Shown: positions 42,976-50,772 of the stretch, in pieces
How positions within the stretch are numbered: the stretch's first letter is position 1
How the letters are laid out: each line of letters starts with the position of its first letter
DNA from: Hungatella_A sp034142505
Lineage (GTDB): Bacteria; Bacillota; Clostridia; Lachnospirales; Lachnospiraceae
Length of the DNA: 64,000 bases
NCBI GenBank assembly: GCA_034142505.1
Contig: JAWZDV010000065.1
Location: 1 to 64,000 of the forward strand
Direction: 5' to 3'
Position numbers and translations under genes: made by a program
The notes under the pieces: model-generated
What the model was told of the DNA's origin: nothing
Databases searched by the model: none
The model's input: the letters and a program-made list of their open reading frames with translations, nothing else

Positions 42976-43803
42976 CTATCCCTTGATACCGGAGCTCATG
43001 CTTCCTTCCATAAAGTACCTTTGAAGGAAAAAGAACAGCAGAATCATAGGAATAATGGCGATGGCGGAAGCCGCCATCAGCAGGGACCAGTCCACGCCGT
43101 AAGTGTTGGTAAACTGGCTGAGTCCCAGGGAGATGGTCCATTTGGAGGACTTGGTTAAGTAAATGAGGGGGCCCATAAAATCGGTCCAGGACCATACAAA
43201 GGAAAACAGCGCCACGGTGATGATGGCCGGTTTTTCCAGTGGCAGGGCGATTTTTGCGTAAACCCACAGCTCGCTGGCGCCGTCGATTCTGGCCGCCTCC
43301 ATAAACTCATCCGGGAGATTCATATAGAACTGCCGCATCAGGAAGATAAAATAGGCTTTTCCCAGAAAGTCCGGCAGTACCAGTGGAATATAAGTGTTAA
43401 TCCATCCCAGCTTGGAAAACAGGCTGTACAGAGGAATCATGGTCACGGTAAACGGCAGCATCATAGTGGCGATGACCAGCATAAATACCTTATCTCTGCC
43501 GGGCCACTGAAGCTTGCCAAACGCGTAACCGATCATCGGCGCCGAGATCACGTTGCCCAGCACGGCCAGTGACGTGGTCTTCATGGTATTCAATATATAC
43601 TGCATATAAGGAATCGCCTGGAAGGCCTCCGAATAATTGCTCCATTTGGCAGGTCTTGGAATCCACTTCGGCGGGTAAGAGAAGATCTGGCCGGAATCCT
43701 TTAAGGAGGTGCTCAAAAGCCAGATAAACGGCACCAGGAAAAAGGCCCCGGTAAGGAGCAATGGAATGTATTTTAAGTAACTCTTCAGTCGTCTTTTCCC
43801 CAT
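42976..43803 (-). CDS. Carbohydrate-type ABC permease (MalG/UgpE-like)
   Basis: A 275-residue permease with six helices. It contains EAARIDGASELWVYAKIALP, the EAA motif of the CUT1 family, and ends with FFLQRYFMEGSMSSGIKG. The start at 43803 follows GGAGG. It is the last gene of a leftward SBP-permease-permease set that lacks its own ATPase; such CUT1 systems commonly share an MsmX/UgpC ATPase encoded elsewhere. Confidence 0.92.
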   Translation of the reverse strand: MGKRRLKSYLKYIPLLLTGAFFLVPFIWLLSTSLKDSGQIFSYPPKWIPRPAKWSNYSEAFQAIPYMQYILNTMKTTSLAVLGNVISAPMIGYAFGKLQWPGRDKVFMLVIATMMLPFTVTMIPLYSLFSKLGWINTYIPLVLPDFLGKAYFIFLMRQFYMNLPDEFMEAARIDGASELWVYAKIALPLEKPAIITVALFSFVWSWTDFMGPLIYLTKSSKWTISLGLSQFTNTYGVDWSLLMAASAIAIIPMILLFFFLQRYFMEGSMSSGIKG

Positions 43804-43805
43804 GG

Positions 43806-44741
43806 TTATTCTCCTCCGTAATAAACCCATTTCCGTGATAGCTTAAACAGCACAAACGTAATGATGATCATAGCTGCCAGCATAATGGAAGCCAGGGCGC
43901 TGGAATATCCAAATCTTAAGTATTTAAAGCCTTCATTATAGATATCAACGGCATAAAACAGCAGTGAGTTCTGAACACCGCCTAAGGTGCCGTTGCCCTT
44001 TGGCGCGGACGCAGCCACGATATAGGACTGGGTAAACGTGTTGAAGCCCACGATAATGCCGTTGACAATCTGGAAAAAGGTGACGTTGGACAGCATGGGC
44101 CAGGTGATGTATTTGAATTTAGCCCAGGGGCCGCCGCCATCCAGATCCAGGGCTTCATAGTAGTCCTTCGGGATATCTCCGATTCCTGCCAGATATACAA
44201 TAATGGTGTTGCCTACGGCCCAGAGCGTCATGAGAATGACCGCCGGTTTGGACCATTCTGCCGAGGAAAGCCAAAGCGGCTGTGGCAAATGGAAAAACTT
44301 CAAGATCGAATTGACCAGACCATACTGGGGATTGAGCATCCACATCCAGACCAGTGAGCTTGCAACCGGCGGAACCAGGGTGGGAAGGTAAAAAATAGTA
44401 CGGAATATGCCTCTGCCTTTGATATCCATGTTCAGTAAAACAGCGGAAAAGACAGACAGGACAATCTGCAGTGTCACTCCGATTAAGACAAAATACAGGG
44501 AGTTGTAAACCGACTTATAAAAGAGAGGGTCTTTGAACATCCTGGCATAGTTTTCCAGACCGATAAACTGGGGTGTCTTCATCAGATTGTATTCCGTGAA
44601 GCTGTAATAAATCGTAGACAGAATCGGATAAATATTGAACAGCACCAGTCCGGCGATCCAGGGAATTAAAAACAGGATGGCAAGGCGGATCTGGGGCGCT
44701 TTGGAATTGTATTTTTTCTTTTTGATCGATTTTCTCTTCAT
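43806..44741 (-). CDS. Carbohydrate-type ABC permease (MalF/UgpA-like)
   Basis: A 311-residue permease with a basic N-terminus (KRKSIKKKKY) and six helices. The EAA-type loop is DYYEALDLDGGGPWAKFKYI. ATG 44741 follows AGGAG. It forms the channel with the MalG-type partner encoded two bases downstream. Confidence 0.92.
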   Translation of the reverse strand: MKRKSIKKKKYNSKAPQIRLAILFLIPWIAGLVLFNIYPILSTIYYSFTEYNLMKTPQFIGLENYARMFKDPLFYKSVYNSLYFVLIGVTLQIVLSVFSAVLLNMDIKGRGIFRTIFYLPTLVPPVASSLVWMWMLNPQYGLVNSILKFFHLPQPLWLSSAEWSKPAVILMTLWAVGNTIIVYLAGIGDIPKDYYEALDLDGGGPWAKFKYITWPMLSNVTFFQIVNGIIVGFNTFTQSYIVAASAPKGNGTLGGVQNSLLFYAVDIYNEGFKYLRFGYSSALASIMLAAMIIITFVLFKLSRKWVYYGGE

Positions 44742-44828
44742 TGATTCACTCCTGATGAAACATAAGACTGCTATCAAAGACAGCAGCCCTATGTTTCTTT
44801 TTATTGTGGCGGAACGTTTTGACCAGAA

Positions 44829-46181
44829 TTATCGTGAAGCTTTCCATTTATCTGCCAGCGGCTGTAACTCATCATACATATACTGTACAGCCTCCTCAAC
44901 CGTTTTGTCTCCGGTGTAGATGTCCTGCTCAGCCAGACCCTGGATATCGGAATATTCGGCGCTGAATGGAATCGCCGGGAAGGCCTTGGCTTTTCCGGCC
45001 AGTACACTGTCGATAAAGCCTTTGAGCTGTGGCGCCTGTTTTACCAGTTCTTCCGATTTCAGCGCGGTGTAGGAAGTTGGCAGGTTGCCGATCAGGGCGC
45101 AGAACTTAATGTAAGCGTCATCGTGGGTCAGATAATTAATCACTTCAAAAGCCGCGTCGGCATGTTTGCCTGTGGAAGGAATAGCCAGCAGGCTGCCCTG
45201 CAGTCTTCCATATCCGGCGATCTCAGGTTTGCTCTCTGTCACAGGAACTTCCACGGCGCCCCATTCAAAATCATCCGGTGCATATAAGTTAATAAAGTTT
45301 TCAAACCACTCGCCCTCGATGGTGAAGACGATTTTTCCCTGGAAGAAGGCGTTGTCGTTGGAAGCGTAGGTTCCAAAACCGCTCTTGAATTTCGTTACTT
45401 CCGGAATTCCGTAATCGGTGTAGAACTGAGCTTTGTAGGAGAGGGCCTTTTTAAAGTCATCGCTGGTGCAGGTTACCTGGTCCGTATCAAAGTCATAGAA
45501 CTCAGCGCCAAACAGATAAGGAATCTCTACACGGTCAATCCACGGGTAGTCCGGTACATACCCCAGTCTTGTATAATCTCCGTTGGCATCTTTTTCGGAG
45601 ACCAGTTTACTCATTTCCGCCATCTCCTCCAGTGTTTTGGGCGGTTCCAGTCCCAGTTCCTCCAGCACGGCTTTGTTGTAGAACAACATGTAAGAATCCA
45701 TGGTATAAGGAAGGCCATACTGTACGCCGTCATAAGTGCCTAAGGCATATACAGACTGGTAAATGTCTGAGACATCAATGCCGGAAGAGGCGATGTGATC
45801 GTCAAGGGGAGCCAGGAGTCCAGCCTGGGCCCATTTTCCACCGGTAGTATCTGCGATATGTACAATATCAGGGCCGTCACCGCTCGGGATCGCTGTCAGC
45901 ATTTTGTCTTCGGTCTGGGACGCCAGTACCTCCACACGGATATCGCTCTGGCTGGCATTGTATTCATCGATGATGGTCTGGAAGGCTTCTGCCTCGCTGC
46001 CGCTCCACATATGCCACATGTTGACAACTGTGGCGCCGCCGGAAGCTGCGGCCGCCTGCCCTGCGGCAGTGGTGGCGCTGTCGGAACCGGCCGGCTGCCT
46101 GCCGGACGAGGAGCAGCCCATCAAAAATACGGCAAGGGCGGCTGCCAGTGTGATTTTCATTCCATTGTGTTTTGCTTTCAT
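44829..46181 (-). CDS. Family 1 extracellular solute-binding lipoprotein
   Basis: A 450-residue lipoprotein with signal ending LMGCSSSG (cysteine near residue 23) and a Gly/Ala/Ser/Thr-rich linker. The domain begins VVNMWHMWSGSEAEAFQTII, the usual sugar-binding SBP_bac_1 pattern. A strong AAGGAGG site lies at 46184-46195 on this strand. The ligand is unknown; association with M81, PucR and DUF1177 genes makes a non-sugar or glycopeptide ligand conceivable. Confidence 0.9.
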   Translation of the reverse strand: MKAKHNGMKITLAAALAVFLMGCSSSGRQPAGSDSATTAAGQAAAASGGATVVNMWHMWSGSEAEAFQTIIDEYNASQSDIRVEVLASQTEDKMLTAIPSGDGPDIVHIADTTGGKWAQAGLLAPLDDHIASSGIDVSDIYQSVYALGTYDGVQYGLPYTMDSYMLFYNKAVLEELGLEPPKTLEEMAEMSKLVSEKDANGDYTRLGYVPDYPWIDRVEIPYLFGAEFYDFDTDQVTCTSDDFKKALSYKAQFYTDYGIPEVTKFKSGFGTYASNDNAFFQGKIVFTIEGEWFENFINLYAPDDFEWGAVEVPVTESKPEIAGYGRLQGSLLAIPSTGKHADAAFEVINYLTHDDAYIKFCALIGNLPTSYTALKSEELVKQAPQLKGFIDSVLAGKAKAFPAIPFSAEYSDIQGLAEQDIYTGDKTVEEAVQYMYDELQPLADKWKASR

Positions 46182-46489
46182 AATGTTTCCTCCTTTTCAT
46201 TAGCAGATCTGATGTTTGGAAAAATGGCGAACCGTCTCCCTCTTACGGTCCGCCACCTTGCGCAACAATTTAGTAAAAGTATAGCGAAAATTATTGTTGA
46301 CGACTTCGTTAGCGTGCACATAATAATGAAAAAATTTAAGGCATTTTGCACAACTTGCATTAAATTGTAACAATATTGGCGGAATTATGGAAAAACCAAT
46401 AGGGATATTTCTTGATTTTGAAATATTGCGATACTATAATGACTAAAACTAAAAATTTTACATACATAGCCAGAAAGGAATGTGATATT
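46182..46489. promoter_or_regulatory. Divergent control region, solute-binding protein and DUF1177 gene
   Basis: A 308-base gap. On the plus strand, TTGATT 46412-46417 and TATAAT 46435-46440 with a 17-base spacer give a good promoter for the DUF1177 gene. On the minus strand, TATACT (plus-strand 46278-46283 region) is a likely -10 for the binding-protein operon and lies inside an inverted repeat, CAACAAT 46263-46269 with ATTGTTG 46293-46299. No coding sequence is evident. Confidence 0.6.
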
Positions 46490-47428
46490 ATGTTAATGAA
46501 GCAGATGCTGGAAGTTTTTGAAATTTTGGATGATGAAAATGCAGGCGGACAAAGGATGAAAGAATATTTTCAGACGGTAAATCCTGAGGCCCGTGTGGAG
46601 ACATTTGTTCTGAGAGGAGACGAGGGAAGCACCGACGCGATTCGGATTCTGATTCCCGGCAGCCATGGTAAAATGTCGGGTGGCACGGCGCCTACACTTG
46701 GAATTATCGGAAGGCTTGGCGGACTTGGCGCCAGACCGGTGATGAAGGGATTTGTGTCGGATGGAGACGGGGCGCTGGCGGCGTTAACAGCGGCGGCAAA
46801 GCTGCTTGATATGCAGAAAAAAGGAGATATCCTGGAGGGAGATGTGATTGTAGCTACACATATCTGTCCGGACGCGCCTACCCAGCCACACGAGCCGGTT
46901 CCCTTTATGGGTTCGCCCATAGAGATGGACCAGAACAATGAGGCGGAGGTTATGCCGGAGATGGATGCTATCTTATCTATTGACACCACAAAGGGCAACC
47001 GGGTAATCAACCACAGAGGTTTTGCGATCTCCAACACGGTAAAGGAAGGATATATCTTAAGCGTATCCGAATATCTGCTGGATATCATGCAGACGACCAC
47101 GGGACGGCTGCCGGTAGTATTTCCGCTGGCGACGCAGGATATCACGCCGTATGGTAATGATTTATATCATCTCAACAGCATTCTCCAGCCTGCCACATCC
47201 ACCGCGGCGCCGGTTGTAGGGGTCGCCATCACCACGGAAACCATGGTGGCCGGGTGCGCCACAGGCGCCAGCCATGCCTGTGACGTGGAAGATGCCGCCC
47301 GTTTTGCCGTTGAGACAGCCAAATACTTCGGCAGTGGGAAATGTCATTTTTATGACCAGAAACAGTTTGAGCATTTAATCCGTCTCTATGGAGATATGAG
47401 AAGGCTTCAGACACTTGGAACGGAATAA
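46490..47428 (+). CDS. DUF1177 family protein
   Basis: A 312-residue protein matching the DUF1177 family: IRILIPGSHGKMSGGTAPTL, ATHICPDAPTQPHEPVPFMG, ILSIDTTKGNRVINHRGFAI and TSTAAPVVGVAITTETMVAG. Conserved His, Asp and Gly-rich stretches suggest a hydrolase or ligand-binding role, but no reaction is established. ATG 46490 follows AAAGGA. A strong promoter stands upstream. It is divergent from the ABC importer and followed by an acetyltransferase. Confidence 0.8.
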   Translation: MLMKQMLEVFEILDDENAGGQRMKEYFQTVNPEARVETFVLRGDEGSTDAIRILIPGSHGKMSGGTAPTLGIIGRLGGLGARPVMKGFVSDGDGALAALTAAAKLLDMQKKGDILEGDVIVATHICPDAPTQPHEPVPFMGSPIEMDQNNEAEVMPEMDAILSIDTTKGNRVINHRGFAISNTVKEGYILSVSEYLLDIMQTTTGRLPVVFPLATQDITPYGNDLYHLNSILQPATSTAAPVVGVAITTETMVAGCATGASHACDVEDAARFAVETAKYFGSGKCHFYDQKQFEHLIRLYGDMRRLQTLGTE

Positions 47429-47460
47429 ACAGATATCATCATTACAGGAGGAAGGTTTCC

Positions 47461-48618
47461 ATGACAGAATATCGCAAAGCGCGGCCCGGTGAGCTGTCCA
47501 AAATTATAGAATTTATCGATATGGTATTTACCGGAACGGGGGTCCCCCATGAGTTTTCTTCGCTGCTGCCCAAGCTGTATGGAGAGGGAAAAGAGACGGA
47601 GCGCTTTCACGATCTGGCGCTGGAAGATGGGGAGATAAAAGCGGTAGTGTGCGTTTATCCGGTGGTGCTGCATGCAGGAGATGAAGAACTCACCTGCGCC
47701 ACCGTGGGTAGTGTTTCGGTCCATCCGGACAGCCGGGGCAAGGGGTATATGACACGGCTGATGGAACAGGCTGTGGAGGATATGAAGCGGGATGGCATAT
47801 CCATCAGCTGCCTTACCGGAGTGCGGCGGCGGTATCAGCATTTTGGATATGAGATCTGTGGCTGGGGTAATGTTTACCAGTTGAGTTCCGCCGGCATTGC
47901 CGGTGCTTTCATGCAGGAGGGAAACCGCCGTTTTCAGCCGCTTCTGAAAGTGAGAGAAGTAAGAGCGGCCGATGACGTGATCTGGGATGATCTTTATGAG
48001 TTATATCACAGGCAGAGTTACAGGGTGAAGCGTTCGAGAAAAGATTTTCCTGATATCTGCCGAAGCTGGTATGAAAAAGTTTATGCGGTATTGGAGGAGG
48101 AACGGCCGGCCGGATATCTGACGTGGAAGAAAGGGACCATCCATGAACTGATTCTGGCCCGGGAAGAACTGTTAAAACCCGCATTACAGGCCTTCTTTTT
48201 GCATCAGAAAGAATGTGAATTATCTATCAGGGTATACCCTCACGAGATTCAAAGAGCCTGCATACTGTCTGGCTGCTGCGAGAGAGAATCGGTCCGCGTC
48301 GATGACAATTACCAGGTATTTGACTATGAAAAGGTGCTTTCCTTTTATCTGAAAATGAAGTCGCAGGAGTGTCTGTTATGGGATGGAGAGCTGACTGTGT
48401 CCATTGAAAACCACGGATGCTATTGTCTGTCGGTTTCCGGCGGAAAGGCTTTTGTATCAGTAACAGACAGAGAGCCGGAGTATCCATTAACTGAATTTGA
48501 GGCTATGGCCTTGTTTTTCTCACCCGCGGTTACCGAAGTTTCCAGGCGTCTGCAGACGAGTCACAGACTTAACTGGTTCCCGCTCCCGCTATCCATGTGC
48601 TGGCTGGATAAATGTTGA
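47461..48618 (+). CDS. Eis-like GNAT N-acetyltransferase
   Basis: A 385-residue protein with the two-part GNAT plus SCP2-like layout of the Eis family. The acetyl-CoA motif is VSVHPDSRGKGYMTRLMEQA near residue 85, followed by GVRRRYQHFGYEICG; the C-terminal about 100 residues match the sterol-carrier-like domain. Eis enzymes acetylate amines, including aminoglycosides in mycobacteria; the substrate here is unknown. A strong AGGAGG site precedes ATG 47461. It is 32 bases after the DUF1177 gene, so probably in the same transcript. Confidence 0.85.
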   Translation: MTEYRKARPGELSKIIEFIDMVFTGTGVPHEFSSLLPKLYGEGKETERFHDLALEDGEIKAVVCVYPVVLHAGDEELTCATVGSVSVHPDSRGKGYMTRLMEQAVEDMKRDGISISCLTGVRRRYQHFGYEICGWGNVYQLSSAGIAGAFMQEGNRRFQPLLKVREVRAADDVIWDDLYELYHRQSYRVKRSRKDFPDICRSWYEKVYAVLEEERPAGYLTWKKGTIHELILAREELLKPALQAFFLHQKECELSIRVYPHEIQRACILSGCCERESVRVDDNYQVFDYEKVLSFYLKMKSQECLLWDGELTVSIENHGCYCLSVSGGKAFVSVTDREPEYPLTEFEAMALFFSPAVTEVSRRLQTSHRLNWFPLPLSMCWLDKC

Positions 48619-48678
48619 AAAATGATAGAGTGTGCATCGAGAATATGATATACTGGTTAAAAAGCCAGGAGGGAAAAC

Positions 48679-49386
48679 ATGCTTCGGATTGCTGTGGTGG
48701 ACGATGAAAAAGTTTATATCGATCAGATAACGGAATACATTGAACAGTATGCAAAAGAAAAGAATCGGGACATCCAGACCGAGACCTTTTCAGACGGAGA
48801 CGTGCTTTTGAAGGAATACCGTTCTCAGTATGATATCATCCTTCTGGACATTGAGATGAGTGTGATGAGCGGTATGGATACGGCCCGGGAGATTCGGAAA
48901 ATCAACCAGGACGTGGTACTCGTGTTCATCACCAACATGGCTCAGTATGCCATCAACGGTTATGAGGTTGGGGCGTTGGATTACGTGTTAAAACCGCTTA
49001 ATTATTATACGTTTTCCGTCCGTTTGGAACGCGCCATCCAAAGAGTGAAGAAACGCCAGCCGGAGGAAATCCTGTTGAATCTCCCGGATGGAATCAAACG
49101 GTTGAAGGCGGATTCCATCTATTACATAGAAGTGCAGAACCGGATGCTTCATTACCACACCAAGGAAGGTGTCTTTGTGGTCCGGGGCACCCTCCAGAGT
49201 GCGGAGGAACTGCTCCGGGAGAGCCATTTTGTCCGGTGCAATCACTGGTACCTGGTGAATTTGCAGTATGTCTCCGAGATACGCAGGAATCTTGTGATTG
49301 TGGCCGGGGATGAACTGGAGATCAGCCGCCGGAATAAAACCGCGTTTTTGTCGGCGTTGACGGATTATATGGGGATGGGAATATAA
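48679..49386 (+). CDS. LytTR-type response regulator (AgrA-like)
   Basis: A 235-residue regulator. The receiver domain (1-about 125) has VVDDEKVY and phospho-acceptor Asp in IILLDIEMSVMSG, with Lys in DYVLKPL. The C-terminal LytTR DNA-binding domain (about 135-235) contains YYIEVQNRMLHYH and FVRCNHWYLVNLQYV. AGGAGGG precedes ATG 48679. It is coupled to the kinase downstream. A LytTR-style direct repeat at 50671-50700 is its probable target. Confidence 0.93.
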   Translation: MLRIAVVDDEKVYIDQITEYIEQYAKEKNRDIQTETFSDGDVLLKEYRSQYDIILLDIEMSVMSGMDTAREIRKINQDVVLVFITNMAQYAINGYEVGALDYVLKPLNYYTFSVRLERAIQRVKKRQPEEILLNLPDGIKRLKADSIYYIEVQNRMLHYHTKEGVFVVRGTLQSAEELLRESHFVRCNHWYLVNLQYVSEIRRNLVIVAGDELEISRRNKTAFLSALTDYMGMGI

Positions 49387-50621
49387 TGGGCTTTTTATTG
49401 GAGATGATTGCCACACTCTGGATTGCAGTGGTGATTCAGATGTGGCCGGTGAAACACCGGGATCACTACCCGCTTCGCATTGCGGCGGTGATTCTGGCAG
49501 GAAGTATTTTGCTGGTCTTTGGGGGGATGTTCCTTCCGGACCATACACTGGTCCGTGCAGGGATGCATTTTCTTCTCTGTGTGCTGGGGGTTTATATCTG
49601 TACGGAACTGCCGCCGGGAGACGTGGTGTACTGTGCGACCTGGGCGGTGATTACCCAGCAGATTGCCTATGAGATGACGTATGTGGTGGGGGAACAGTTT
49701 CCCGCGCTGTCACCGGGGCTTTCCGTGGCAGCGGATCTGGCTATTTATGCCGTGATCTATACAGTGCTGGGGGTTACGATTGTCAAATACATGTCGGAGA
49801 ACGGCTTCTACTATGTGGGGCCGCGGCAGCTGTCCTCTGCCGTGTTCTTGCTGGTGGTGTTCGAGGTACTGTTTGATTTCCTGCGGACCGGCAATGACAT
49901 CGTAATGATTATGTTGATTCAGTTCTATTGTGTCACGATCCTGTATCTTCAGAATGCCCTTTTTAAAAAGAGCGCCATGAAGCAGGAACTGGATACCTTG
50001 AACCAGCTGTGGCACCAGCAGAAGGACCAGTACGAGCTATCCCGGGAGACCATTGCCCTGATCAACCATAAGAGTCATGACTTAAAGCACCAGATTGCCG
50101 CCATGCGGGCCATCCAAAGCCCGGAGGAGCGGGAGAAATATCTCCGTGAGGTGGAGGATTCAGTCAATATCTACGACTCCATGGTAAAGACAGGCAATGA
50201 GGTGCTGGACACGGTGCTGACGGAAAAAAGTCTGTTCTGCGCTGCCAGCAATATCAAAGTCAACTGTATCGCCGACGGCCGGAGAATGGACGTGTTCGAC
50301 CCGGTGGATTTGTACACGGTGTTTGGCAATGCCCTGGACAACGCCATCGAGAGTGTGAAGCAGCTGGAGAATCAGGAGATGAGAATGATCGATGTGCTGG
50401 TGTACGTCCGAAAGCAGTTTCTGATGATCAACATCATGAACCCCATCGGCAGCCGGCTGGAATTCGACGGGGATGTGCCGGTCAGCACGAAGGCGAAGAA
50501 CGGTTATCATGGGTTCGGGTTAAAAAGCATTCGTTACACCGTTTCGAAGTATAACGGGTTTATGAAGATCGATACCGATGAAAATATTTTTTCTTTAAAA
50601 ATATTGATTCCCTTAGCTTAA
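49386..50621 (+). CDS. GHKL-type sensor histidine kinase (AgrC-like)
   Basis: A 411-residue kinase with six hydrophobic segments in residues 1-190. The phospho-acceptor motif is SHDLKHQIAAMRAI near residue 235, followed by a GHKL ATPase domain with N-box GNALDNAIESV and a G-rich GYHGFGLKSIRY. It overlaps the regulator stop by one base. No AgrD-like peptide or AgrB gene is visible nearby, so the signal is probably not a classic cyclic peptide made here. Confidence 0.9.
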   Translation: MGFLLEMIATLWIAVVIQMWPVKHRDHYPLRIAAVILAGSILLVFGGMFLPDHTLVRAGMHFLLCVLGVYICTELPPGDVVYCATWAVITQQIAYEMTYVVGEQFPALSPGLSVAADLAIYAVIYTVLGVTIVKYMSENGFYYVGPRQLSSAVFLLVVFEVLFDFLRTGNDIVMIMLIQFYCVTILYLQNALFKKSAMKQELDTLNQLWHQQKDQYELSRETIALINHKSHDLKHQIAAMRAIQSPEEREKYLREVEDSVNIYDSMVKTGNEVLDTVLTEKSLFCAASNIKVNCIADGRRMDVFDPVDLYTVFGNALDNAIESVKQLENQEMRMIDVLVYVRKQFLMINIMNPIGSRLEFDGDVPVSTKAKNGYHGFGLKSIRYTVSKYNGFMKIDTDENIFSLKILIPLA

Positions 50622-50626
50622 GATTG

Positions 50627-50662
50627 AGAGTGAATGTTGTATGACGTTCACTCTGTTTTTTT
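50627..50662 (+). terminator. Terminator of the LytTR two-component operon
   Basis: AGAGTGAATG at 50627-50636 pairs with CGTTCACTCT at 50645-50654 (one G-U pair), followed by seven Ts. Confidence 0.88.
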
Positions 50663-50670
50663 GCCTGTGA

Positions 50671-50739
50671 ACCACTTAGACTTCAAAATTGACCACTTAG
50701 GAAAAAGTGCTTACGAAGAAAAAAAGTATTTGTTATAGT
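50671..50739 (+). promoter_or_regulatory. LytTR-style direct repeat and promoter of the GH2 operon
   Basis: ACCACTTAG at 50671-50679 is repeated exactly at 50692-50700 with a 12-base spacer, the 9-12-9 layout of AgrA/LytTR sites. Downstream are a weak -35 (TTACGA 50711-50716) and -10 TATAGT (50734-50739), spaced 17 bases. An activator-dependent promoter is inferred. Confidence 0.75.
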
Positions 50740-50772
50740 GTGTGCAGATAGCACAAAGAAAGAAGGTGAGAC

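Noticed and set aside
48679..50621. Complete Agr quorum-sensing locus
   Set aside because: Only AgrA- and AgrC-like genes are present; no AgrB protease or AgrD peptide frame was found between or around them.
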